A stretch of DNA of 59,432 nucleotides from Enterococcus viikkiensis (GTDB taxonomy: Bacteria; Bacillota; Bacilli; Lactobacillales; Enterococcaceae): contig NZ_BJDW01000013.1 in NCBI RefSeq assembly GCF_005405345.1, positions 1 to 59,432 on the forward strand. Direction: 5' to 3'. Shown one piece after another: positions 41,881 to 49,947 of this stretch. A program made the position numbers and the translations under genes. The first letter of the stretch is position 1. The number at the start of each line of letters is the position of its first letter. Under the pieces are notes generated by a model, which saw only the letters and a program-made list of their open reading frames with translations, was not told the DNA's origin and did no database searches.

Positions 41881-42576
41881 ATGGTTCGAGTTTTAGTTTT
41901 GACCAAAAATATATTGGCGGAAGAAGGAATTACTAAGAAATTACAGCATCTAAACTATGAGGTTTTTTGTTCCACTAGTATTCTGGATGAATTGCAATCA
42001 AACGGACATATGCCTGAGTTAGTCAATTATTTTCCAATCATTATTATTGGTGAAACAATCTCCAGCTATGAAATGGAAATACTGTTGCCAAAGCTAAAAA
42101 AACATGGGCAACAGATTTTTCGTGAAATCGATCACCCGCTTAGCGAAGACGAAAAGAGCCAATTATTGAATCACGGACTAAGTGGTTATGTGCAAAGTAG
42201 CGATTCTATTGAATTATTACGGGAAAATCTAGCGGAGGTTATGGCCGGTTATCAAAATTATGAGCCAATTGAAGCTGAGGCCTGTTTTAAAAAAGAATCG
42301 AGAGGGCTTTCAGCGATGACCTTGATTAATTTATCTACGTTAGAACTGCAAGTGTTAGAGAAATTACGTAGTAAGCCAGGAGAGATTATTTCTCGTGACG
42401 AGTTATGCATGACGCTGTGGGGAAATGTTTCTCAATCTCGTTTAGCACAGCTTTCCTCGTTAGTGAAAAATATCAAATTAAAATTAGAAATTCTTGAAAT
42501 AGACCAAGAATTAATACAGACAATTTGGGGCAAAGGCTATCGAGTGATGTCGGATCCAATTGTACAGAATAAATAG
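41881..42576 (+). CDS. OmpR-type winged-helix regulator with degenerate receiver
   Basis: This 231-residue protein has an N-terminal receiver-like domain (residues 1-120) and a C-terminal OmpR/PhoB DNA-binding domain (about 145-228, LSTLELQVLEKLRSKPGEII... WGKGYRVM). The receiver begins MVRVLVLTKNILAEEG without the acidic pair, and the strand-3 position for the phospho-Asp reads FPIIIIGET, so phosphorylation is unlikely. No histidine kinase is adjacent. It may sense a ligand or act constitutively. GGGCGG precedes the ATG weakly. Confidence 0.8.
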   Translation: MVRVLVLTKNILAEEGITKKLQHLNYEVFCSTSILDELQSNGHMPELVNYFPIIIIGETISSYEMEILLPKLKKHGQQIFREIDHPLSEDEKSQLLNHGLSGYVQSSDSIELLRENLAEVMAGYQNYEPIEAEACFKKESRGLSAMTLINLSTLELQVLEKLRSKPGEIISRDELCMTLWGNVSQSRLAQLSSLVKNIKLKLEILEIDQELIQTIWGKGYRVMSDPIVQNK

Positions 42577-42578
42577 TG

Positions 42579-42624
42579 AGGTGTTGAAAAAGAAGCGTCC
42601 GCTTCTTTCTCAACACCTTTTGCA
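42579..42624 (+). terminator. terminator of the winged-helix regulator gene
   Basis: An 18-bp stem with one mismatch (42579-42596 with 42601-42618, loop GTCC) is followed by TTTTGCATTTTT. Confidence 0.9.
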
Positions 42625-42686
42625 TTTTTAGGAAATGAAACTATGCTAAAATGAACATTAGATACTTTATTAAGGAGCGGAAAATC

Positions 42687-43853
42687 GTGAAAAAAAGAAT
42701 TTTTATGAGTGTACTACTGTTGTCAGCGATAGTTGCATTAGCTGCTTGCGGCAGTTCGGATACGAAAAAACCTACGGGAAGTGACTCTAAAGAAACAACT
42801 GAGACGTCTTCAAAAAAAGAGCAGACAAATGCTGCGGACAAAAAAAGTTCAGTGGAAGCGAAGGTCGATAAGCTGATGGAAAAAATGACATTAGAAGAAA
42901 AGGTTGGGCAGTTATTTTTGGCTCGCGTTCCTGAGCAAAATCAAATCGCGGATATTGAAAATTATCATTTAGGCGGTTATTTATTATTTGATCGGGATAT
43001 GGAAGGCAAAGGTCAGAGTGAATTAAAGCAAACGATCGCAAGCTATCAAGCTGCCAGTAAGACCCCAATGTTTATCGCTTCAGATGAAGAAGGCGGGACG
43101 GTCAGCCGTTTGAGCCGTAACCAAATTGTGACACCAGCTTTTGCTAGTCCCCAGGCGATCTATCAGAAGGAAGGCTGGGATGGGATCACTAAAGATATTG
43201 AGCATAAAGCTCAAATCTTTAAAGAGCTAGGTATTCAATTAGGCATGTTCCCCGACGCAGATGTGTCCACGGATCCTCAATCGTTTATTTATGATCGGAC
43301 GATCGGAATGGATGCGGAAGGGACAAGCAAATATGTAAGCCTGAGTGTCGCAGAAATGAAGAAACAAAAAATTGGTTCTACCTTGAAACATTTCCCGGGA
43401 TACGGCAATAATCGTGATTCTCATGTAGAAATCGTGACGGATGATCGTCCAATCGATGAACTACGGAAAAATGACTTTGTCCCTTTTGAAGCAGGAATCA
43501 AAGCAGGAGCCGACAGTATCATGGTTTCGCATAATATTATCCAGGCCATCGATGGTAATCGGCCAGCGTCTATTTCAAAGTCTGTTCATGATACGATCCG
43601 GAACGAGCTGGGGTTTAAAGGCGTCATTATGACGGACGATATGGACATGGCTGGTCTGGCGAATTTCATTTCTCAGGATGAAGCAGGCTTGCAGGCATTG
43701 CAGGCGGGGAATGACTTGGTGTTATCTTCTAGTTACAGTACGCAAATTCCTTATATTTTAGAGGCCATTAAAAAAGGGGAATACAGTGAACAGCAGCTGG
43801 ATCAATCATTAGAACGCTTATTAACGTGGAAAGCTGAACTTGGTGTCATTTAA
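42687..43853 (+). CDS. GH3 beta-N-acetylhexosaminidase lipoprotein (NagZ-like)
   Basis: This 388-residue lipoprotein has the lipobox ALAACG (Cys about 21) and a Ser/Thr/Lys linker. The GH3 barrel includes SDEEGGTVSRL, KHFPGYGNNRDSH (the His/Asp acid-base dyad of NagZ-type enzymes) and MTDDMDM (nucleophile Asp). It probably removes GlcNAc from peptidoglycan fragments outside the membrane. The start is GTG 42687 with AAGGAG 9 bp upstream; ATG 42651 lacks a site. Released amino sugars could feed the nanE-PTS system, by inference. Confidence 0.9.
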   Translation: MKKRIFMSVLLLSAIVALAACGSSDTKKPTGSDSKETTETSSKKEQTNAADKKSSVEAKVDKLMEKMTLEEKVGQLFLARVPEQNQIADIENYHLGGYLLFDRDMEGKGQSELKQTIASYQAASKTPMFIASDEEGGTVSRLSRNQIVTPAFASPQAIYQKEGWDGITKDIEHKAQIFKELGIQLGMFPDADVSTDPQSFIYDRTIGMDAEGTSKYVSLSVAEMKKQKIGSTLKHFPGYGNNRDSHVEIVTDDRPIDELRKNDFVPFEAGIKAGADSIMVSHNIIQAIDGNRPASISKSVHDTIRNELGFKGVIMTDDMDMAGLANFISQDEAGLQALQAGNDLVLSSSYSTQIPYILEAIKKGEYSEQQLDQSLERLLTWKAELGVI

Positions 43854-43893
43854 CCATCAATTTTTTCAAAAAAATTTTTCAGGAGGTTTTTCT

Positions 43894-43938
43894 ATGTGTG
43901 CATCCATGCGGTTGAAATCATTCGCGTTAACGAACTAA
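43894..43938 (+). CDS. putative macrolide-sensing leader peptide MCASMRLKSFALTN
   Basis: A 14-codon frame starts at ATG 43894 behind a consensus AGGAGG (43881-43886, 7-base spacing) and ends TAA 43938, 53 bp before a Mef-like exporter. Its MCASMRLK start closely matches known macrolide-arrest peptides: ErmDL begins MTHSMRLR and the mef(A) leader is MTASMRLR. The Arg-Leu-Lys triplet is the +x+ arrest motif. The strong ribosome site, start spacing and motif position make chance unlikely. I infer ribosome stalling on this peptide induces the exporter. Confidence 0.75.
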   Translation: MCASMRLKSFALTN

Positions 43939-43991
43939 TCAACGTTTGATGAAGCTGCTTGTTTTGTCAGACGACAAACAAAGGAGAGTTT
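43939..43991 (+). promoter_or_regulatory. leader-exporter spacer with candidate attenuator structure
   Basis: TTGTTTTGTC and GACAAACAA can pair (one bulge), just before the exporter's AAGGAG. An alternative pairing joins CGTT inside the leader codons (near 43925) with AACG downstream (near 43941). A switch between such folds when a ribosome stalls at codons 6-8 would be the expected mechanism. No clear T-run terminator is visible, so translational control is as likely as transcriptional. Confidence 0.4.
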
Positions 43992-45209
43992 ATGGAAAAG
44001 CAACAATGGCTAAAAAAATATTTAACGATCTTATCCGGACAGACAGTCTCTTTGATCGGCAGCTCCGCAGTCCAGTTTTCACTGATTTGGTGGCTGACGA
44101 ATGAATCAAAATCAGCAATCATGTTGTCTTTAGCAGGATTATTTGCTTTTCTGCCGCAAATGTTCTTAGGACCTTTTGTAGGCGTGTGGCTGGATCGTTT
44201 GAAACGTAAGTACGTGGTGATTTGCGCAGATTTATTTATGGGTTTGGTAGCCTTAGTATTATCCTTATGGTTCTTAATCGGCAACCCGGGCTTTGTGGTA
44301 GTGATCGTCGCACTGTTTTTACGCTCATTGGCGAATGTCTTTCATACACCATCGATTCAAGCAATCGTTCCGCTATTAGTGCCGGAAGAGGAGTTAGTCA
44401 AAGCCAATAGTTGGAATCAGTTTTTACAATCCGGAGCCTTTATGCTGGGACCTGTTTTGGGGGCTGCGATGTTTGCGGTACTGCCTCTATGGGTAATTTT
44501 ATTGACGGATTTGATTGGTGCATTGGCGGCCTCTTTTACATTATGGATCGTCGACGTACCGGACATTCCCCGCAGTGAGGAAAGCAAGCAGCATTATTTT
44601 CAAGAATTGAAGGACGGTTTTGCAGTCTTTAAAGCCGATCCGCCGCTACTTGTAGTGATGTTCTTTTCATTCTTTATTATGGCTTTTTATTTACCGCTAG
44701 GAACCTTGTTTCCGTTAATGACCAATGTACATTTTGAATTGTCGGCGTGGTTTGCCAGTGTTGTCGAATTTTCTTATGCGGTGGGTATGATGATCAGCGC
44801 CTTTTTGATCGGCATGAAGAAAACGTGGCGGGAAAAACTGTTCGCTGCTCAGCTTTCAGTTGTGGGGCTAGGCATTACCTTTATCGGTAGCGGCTTAGCC
44901 CCCGCGACAATCACCGGCTATTGGCTTTTTGTTTTTTTCTGTATCTTAATGGGCGGCATGGGGAATTTATATAATATTCCCTTTACTGCTTATTTACAGG
45001 AAACGATCGCTCCGGAAAAACTAGGCAGAGTCTTTTCGCTATTTGGCAGTGTTATGTCTGCGGCGATGCCGGTCGGTTTGATTATCGCAGGACCGATGTC
45101 GGAAAAATTGGGGATTGCGATGTGGTTCTTACTTGCAGGAATCTTCGTTGTGATACTAAGCGGACTAAGTTTGATGTTTTATCAACGAGCAAAAAATCGA
45201 AACCGCTGA
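43992..45209 (+). CDS. Mef-like MFS drug exporter
   Basis: This 405-residue, 12-helix major facilitator resembles Mef-type macrolide exporters: it starts MEKQQWLKKYLTILSGQTVS, has GVWLDRLKRKYV as the loop 2-3 signature and VPLLVPEEELVKANS, both close to Mef(A) positions. It would export a drug by proton antiport. ATG 43992 has AAGGAG; an in-frame ATG 43959 lies upstream without a site. The leader peptide ahead argues for macrolide induction. It could instead be an intrinsic exporter with a different main substrate. Confidence 0.82.
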   Translation: MEKQQWLKKYLTILSGQTVSLIGSSAVQFSLIWWLTNESKSAIMLSLAGLFAFLPQMFLGPFVGVWLDRLKRKYVVICADLFMGLVALVLSLWFLIGNPGFVVVIVALFLRSLANVFHTPSIQAIVPLLVPEEELVKANSWNQFLQSGAFMLGPVLGAAMFAVLPLWVILLTDLIGALAASFTLWIVDVPDIPRSEESKQHYFQELKDGFAVFKADPPLLVVMFFSFFIMAFYLPLGTLFPLMTNVHFELSAWFASVVEFSYAVGMMISAFLIGMKKTWREKLFAAQLSVVGLGITFIGSGLAPATITGYWLFVFFCILMGGMGNLYNIPFTAYLQETIAPEKLGRVFSLFGSVMSAAMPVGLIIAGPMSEKLGIAMWFLLAGIFVVILSGLSLMFYQRAKNRNR

Positions 45210-45256
45210 ATTTGACAATTGTCATGTAGTAAGTAAAAAAAATAATCTAGTAAAGC

Positions 45257-45295
45257 AAAAAAAGCAGCGTACATGAATTGTACGCTGCTTTTTTT
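45257..45295. terminator. bidirectional terminator between the MFS and ABC exporter genes
   Basis: A 16-bp perfect stem (45257-45272 with 45280-45295) with A-run and T-run ends sits between convergent genes. Confidence 0.95.
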
Positions 45296-45297
45296 GC

Positions 45298-47055
45298 TTA
45301 ACTTTTGGAAAATTGTGCGTCATATAGTTGCTTGTAAAAGCCATCTTTTTGCAGTAGTTCTGGATGGTTGCCAATCTCGACGATTTGTCCGTGATCCAAA
45401 ACAAGGATCTGATCGGCGTTTTGGATCGTTGAGAGGCGATGGGCGATCACGAAGCTGGTATGATCCTTCATCATAGCTAAAAAGGCACTTTGAATGTTTC
45501 GTTCTGTCAAAGTATCTACCGAACTAGTCGCCTCATCAAGAATCAACATGGGCGGACGACTAATCATGGTACGAGCAATCGTCAATAGTTGTCGCTGTCC
45601 GTCAGAAAGCTTGACACCGGCTTCACCGACGATGGTATCTAATTTGTCGGGTAGTCGCATGACGAATTCATACATATAAGCATCTTTTAACGCAGCGTAA
45701 ATTTCTTCATCGGTGGCTGATTTGCGACCGTAACGCAAGTTGGCTCGCAAACTACTATCCATTAACCACGTTTCTTGCAATACCATTCCGAATTGCTGCC
45801 GCAAACTATCGCGGGTCAGATGGCGGATGTCAATGCCGTCAATCGTGATCCGGCCATCATCGACTTCGTAAAAGCGCATCAGCAAATTGACTAAGGTTGA
45901 TTTACCGGCGCCGGTCTTACCGACGATAGCAATTGTTTCGCCTGGTTGAACCAACAAATTAAAGTTTTCAATCAAGGGCTGATCTTTTTGATAGCTAAAA
46001 GCCACATGATCAAAAACGACTTTTCCATACGTATCATTCAAAACAACAGCATCTGAATCGTCCGGTTCCTCCACGGGTTCACGCAATAATTCAAACGAAC
46101 GATCTAAGCCGGCAATAGCGGTTTGGAGTTGGATCGTGATGCCGGACAGTTCGATAAACGGTTTGGTAAATTGACTCGAATAAATCGTAAAGCTGGAAAT
46201 GATTCCGATCGTGACCCCGCTATTGGTTCTCAACGCTAATAGTCCGCCAACTAAGCCCACCATTAAGTAAGCCAAGTGGTCAACAAATCGTGAAGAGGGA
46301 TTCGTTAAAGAAGAAGCGAACTGCGCTTTTTGTCCTCGAACATACAGCTCTTGATTCAACGCTTCAAAGTTCTTTTGATTTTGTTCCTCACGTTGAAAGG
46401 CTTTGACGATTTTTTGATTGCCGACCATTTCTGTGATGAAACCGGAAATTGAGCCAACGAGCCTTTGCTGGCTAGTAAAGTATTGTTGTGAAGTCTTGGC
46501 TACAATGTAAGTCAACAGAAAAATGATCGGTGTTGCGACCAAGACGACTAAGGTCAGTAACGGACTCAGATAAAGCATGAAAACTAACGCGACTAAGACG
46601 ACGGTCATGCCGGAGAAGACTTGGTTGAAGACCGCTGAGATCGCTGTCGAAATATTATCCATATCATTGGTGAATCGACTGACGATATCGCCCTTTGAAC
46701 TTTGATCGTAATAGCTTAGTGGCAGTTTGTTTAAATGAGTGAACGTTTCATCCCGCAGTTTTGCCACAGAATCAAAGGCGACTTTATTACCGAGGCGCTG
46801 AATAACGTATTGGCTAATGACAGTGACTAAAAAGATCCCAATAAATAATTGGAGAATTTGGAATAGACGGGAGAACTCTACTGCACCTTGATTCACCATT
46901 TGATCCACTGCGACTCCGATGTAATAAGTCATCATGACCGAAGTAATGCCGCTAGCAATCCCCAAAATCACAGCTGCGATCAATTGTTTAGGGTAAGCGG
47001 CTAGATATGGAACAAACAGTTTTAATGAATGGAAAAAATTCTTTTGTTTAAGCAT
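45298..47055 (-). CDS. efrB: heterodimeric multidrug ABC exporter subunit, EfrB-like
   Basis: This 585-residue half-transporter has six membrane helices (residues about 1-320) and a nucleotide-binding domain with Walker A GKTGAGKST, signature LSDGQRQ, Walker B MLILDEATSSVD with the catalytic Glu, and H-loop IAHR. The signature has Asp in place of the usual second Gly. It pairs with the upstream subunit, which has the complementary defects, as in EfrAB and LmrCD. ATG 47055 follows AGGAGG; it overlaps the upstream gene by 8 bp. Confidence 0.88.
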   Translation of the reverse strand: MLKQKNFFHSLKLFVPYLAAYPKQLIAAVILGIASGITSVMMTYYIGVAVDQMVNQGAVEFSRLFQILQLFIGIFLVTVISQYVIQRLGNKVAFDSVAKLRDETFTHLNKLPLSYYDQSSKGDIVSRFTNDMDNISTAISAVFNQVFSGMTVVLVALVFMLYLSPLLTLVVLVATPIIFLLTYIVAKTSQQYFTSQQRLVGSISGFITEMVGNQKIVKAFQREEQNQKNFEALNQELYVRGQKAQFASSLTNPSSRFVDHLAYLMVGLVGGLLALRTNSGVTIGIISSFTIYSSQFTKPFIELSGITIQLQTAIAGLDRSFELLREPVEEPDDSDAVVLNDTYGKVVFDHVAFSYQKDQPLIENFNLLVQPGETIAIVGKTGAGKSTLVNLLMRFYEVDDGRITIDGIDIRHLTRDSLRQQFGMVLQETWLMDSSLRANLRYGRKSATDEEIYAALKDAYMYEFVMRLPDKLDTIVGEAGVKLSDGQRQLLTIARTMISRPPMLILDEATSSVDTLTERNIQSAFLAMMKDHTSFVIAHRLSTIQNADQILVLDHGQIVEIGNHPELLQKDGFYKQLYDAQFSKS

Positions 47056-48772
47056 GTACTGCACCCTCCTCCTGAGAAGCCACCAGCTCTTGGTAGAGTT
47101 GAGAGTCCTTTAATAAAGTTTCGTGGCTGCCTTTTGCTACTAGCCGGCCATTATCCATTAAAAGGATCGTTTCTGCATCTTGAATCGAGCGCAGCCGTTG
47201 GGAAATAATAATGATTCCACAGTTCAGCTCGCGTTTCATGGCTTGTCGCAACTCTAAATCAGTTTGATAATCGAGGGCGGATAAGGAGTCGTCTAAGATT
47301 AATAATTTTGGTTTTCGGATCAACGCACGGGCAATCGTTAACCGCTGCCGTTGTCCACCTGAAAAGTTTTTACCATTTTCCAAGATTGGCGTGTCCAAAC
47401 CTTTGGAAAGACTTTGAACGAATTCACTAGCTTGCGCAGTCGCTAAGGCTTGCCAGCATTCGTCGTCGGTAGCATCGGCTTTGCCCCATTGAAGGTTTTC
47501 GCGAATCGTTCCGCTGAATAAGACGGCTGTCTGCGGGACTAAGGCAATCTCAGACCGTAATTGTTCCAACGACCACTCGCGTACATCGACACCAAAAAAA
47601 TCCACCGTGCCTGTGGTCACATCATAAAAACGTGGAATCAATTGAATCAGCGTCGATTTTCCGCTGCCAGTTGCCCCCGTGATCCCCAAGACTTGGTTGT
47701 CTGCTAAGCTGAAAGAGATATTTTGTAAAGCTAAACCAGATTTTTCCGTATAACGAAAATCAACCTTTTTAAAATCAACTAGGGGTTCCTGTTGATCCAA
47801 CTTGACCGATTGTTTTCCAGCGTTCAAAGTCGGTTCTGTGGCAAATACTTCATTGATCCGGTTGGCAGAAGCCGCCGCCCGCGTAAAAAGTACCACGAGA
47901 TTGGAAACAACAATTAAGGCCAGTAGCATTTGGTTCATGTAGTTAATCAACGCTAACACTTGGCCTTGTTCTAAACCACCAACATTTACTTTGAAACCGC
48001 CGAAATAGAGCAAAGCGACGATCCCAACATTCATAATCAACGTCGTACTGGGAGACAGCAAGGCGGAAATGTTCGCCACCTTTTGATTCAGCTTTGAAAG
48101 ATCCTCCGTTTGTTCATTAAAATGAGCCGTTTCAGTTTTGGTTCGAGCAAAGGCACGAATCACCCGTACCCCGCTCAAGTTCTGGGTCACTAGCTGGTTC
48201 AATTGATCTAGCTGATGTTGAATCGTTTTATACAATGGAACGGAAAAATGAATGATCAAAAAAAGAATGATACAAAATAAGGGCAAGAGAATCAAAAAGA
48301 TTAAGCCCATCTGCCAATCAATATAAAAGGCCATAATCACTGAACCGATGCTTAAAAATGGCGCGCGAACCACAAGCCGGATCAACATAGCTAAGGCTCC
48401 TTGCATCTGATTAATATCATTGGTCATACGGGTGATTAAGGTATCCGTGCCAAACCGGTTCAATTCCTGATGCGAAAAACGATTAATATGGGCCATCAAG
48501 CGATTTCGTAAAACGGTTCCGAAGCCTTGGGAGGCGATCGAGGCATAATACTGACAGATCAGTGCACAGAGCAAACCAACGATGGAAAGTCCTAGCATCG
48601 CCAAACTCATCTCAATGACTTTGCCTTGATTGTGCTTGGCGATCCCTTCATCGACTAAGCGAGCCATGAACAAAGGCAAAATCAGTTCGAAGACGGCTTC
48701 TAAAAATTTAAAAAATGGGCCTAAGATAATCTGTTTGCGATAATCTTTCGCATAGCGCAATAGTTGAAACAT
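47048..48772 (-). CDS. efrA: heterodimeric multidrug ABC exporter subunit, EfrA-like
   Basis: This 574-residue half-transporter (starts MFQLLRYAKDYRKQ) has Walker A GATGSGKST and a canonical signature FSGGQRQR. However, Walker B reads LLILDDSLSALD, with Asp where the catalytic Glu should be, and the H-loop is ISQR instead of IAHR. It therefore forms the degenerate ATP site of the dimer. Named by likeness to enterococcal EfrA; other LmrC-type pairs remain possible. GGAGGACG precedes the ATG. Confidence 0.87.
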   Translation of the reverse strand: MFQLLRYAKDYRKQIILGPFFKFLEAVFELILPLFMARLVDEGIAKHNQGKVIEMSLAMLGLSIVGLLCALICQYYASIASQGFGTVLRNRLMAHINRFSHQELNRFGTDTLITRMTNDINQMQGALAMLIRLVVRAPFLSIGSVIMAFYIDWQMGLIFLILLPLFCIILFLIIHFSVPLYKTIQHQLDQLNQLVTQNLSGVRVIRAFARTKTETAHFNEQTEDLSKLNQKVANISALLSPSTTLIMNVGIVALLYFGGFKVNVGGLEQGQVLALINYMNQMLLALIVVSNLVVLFTRAAASANRINEVFATEPTLNAGKQSVKLDQQEPLVDFKKVDFRYTEKSGLALQNISFSLADNQVLGITGATGSGKSTLIQLIPRFYDVTTGTVDFFGVDVREWSLEQLRSEIALVPQTAVLFSGTIRENLQWGKADATDDECWQALATAQASEFVQSLSKGLDTPILENGKNFSGGQRQRLTIARALIRKPKLLILDDSLSALDYQTDLELRQAMKRELNCGIIIISQRLRSIQDAETILLMDNGRLVAKGSHETLLKDSQLYQELVASQEEGAVHA

Positions 48773-48963
48773 GCAACGTCCTCCAATATATAAAGTAGAT
48801 AGAATGTAAAATAGTATTGGTTATATTGTACCGTATTTGTCAAAAGTGACAGAGGATTTTCCCCTGAGACTTTTGGTTTAAGGATGGTAGGGCAGATAGA
48901 ACTAGCATTTTATGCCTATACGTGGAATAATAAAACTGAAATTAGTTATTTAGGAGGAAAAAA

Positions 48964-49752
48964 ATGGAACGTATTTTCACATTAGTAGTGCTCTTATTTT
49001 TTTGTTATTCATTTATTGGTTGGGTTTGGGAGACGATTTATTGTTCAATTAAAGCCAAACATTTTGTGTATCGGGGCTTTTTACTGGGACCAATCACGCC
49101 AATCTATGGCTTTGGTGTCGTAGGGGTATTGTATTTAATCGAGCCCTATCAGCAAAATATTGTTTTACTTTTCTTTTTGTCCTTATTTTTAGTCACATTA
49201 TTAGAGTATGTGACAAGTTTTCTTTTAGAAAAGATTTTTCAGTTAACGTTGTGGGATTATAAAGAGGTTCCGTTAAATATTAATGGACGGGTGGCGGTGC
49301 CTGTGTCGATCTTTTGGGGATTGGCTTGTGTCTTTATCGTGCGAGTATTGAATCCTTATTTAATGACAGTAGTGGAAGGCTGGCAACAACGGTTTAGCAT
49401 ATTTTTACCATTAGTCTTGCTAATGTTGATCAGTTTTGATTTAGGCTTTACTTTAGCCAATTTGTCTTCACTACGACGTGCGATGAACGCAATGAGTGCA
49501 ACGATTCAAGAGAAAAAAGAGCAGTTGCAAACCAATTTGGATGAGCTGAAAACAGCCGCAGAAGAACGCTATCAAAGTCGTAGCAGTTGGCTAGCAGAAA
49601 TAAAGGAGCAACCTGAGTGGCGCAAGCAATTACCGAAGTTGAATTTCCAAGAACGCCGCTTCTTAAATAGTTTCCCTAATATGAAATCGAAGGAAATAAA
49701 AAGTCCTTTAACAGAGATTCGCCAGTTATCTAGAGAGTTACGCAAAAAATAA
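48964..49752 (+). CDS. CmpB-family putative ABC-transporter-like membrane protein
   Basis: This 262-residue protein has about five membrane helices in residues 1-170 (FCYSFIGWVWETIYC, YRGFLLGPITPIYGFG), matching the PF06541 ABC_trans_CmpB family of unknown function. A cytoplasmic helical tail (about 175-262, EKKEQLQTNLDELKTAAEER) follows. AGGAGG precedes the ATG. It is divergent from the efrAB-like operon. It has no ATPase partner nearby, so transport activity is unproven. Confidence 0.8.
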   Translation: MERIFTLVVLLFFCYSFIGWVWETIYCSIKAKHFVYRGFLLGPITPIYGFGVVGVLYLIEPYQQNIVLLFFLSLFLVTLLEYVTSFLLEKIFQLTLWDYKEVPLNINGRVAVPVSIFWGLACVFIVRVLNPYLMTVVEGWQQRFSIFLPLVLLMLISFDLGFTLANLSSLRRAMNAMSATIQEKKEQLQTNLDELKTAAEERYQSRSSWLAEIKEQPEWRKQLPKLNFQERRFLNSFPNMKSKEIKSPLTEIRQLSRELRKK

Positions 49753-49775
49753 TGTTACAAAAATATGACAAACTT

Positions 49776-49811
49776 TAGTCCTTTCGATCCTTGAAGGGGC
49801 TATCTTTTTTA
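49776..49811 (+). terminator. terminator of the CmpB-family gene
   Basis: TAGTCCTTTC pairs with GAAGGGGCTA (several G-U pairs), followed by TCTTTTTT. Confidence 0.6.
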
Positions 49812-49947
49812 TGGGAAATGATAAAAATAAACCGAATGTTACCTAGATTCCATTTGTTTTGTAATGAAATGTAATCTCTTTGAAACAAAAAGCCCCTTTT
49901 TTTTTCGTATAATAGCGAAGGGTAAAATAGAAGGGTGGACTTTTTAA

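Noticed and set aside
43863-43880. T-run/A-run inverted repeat before the leader peptide as a terminator of the GH3 gene
   Set aside because: An A/T-only stem with no GC pairs is too weak to call.
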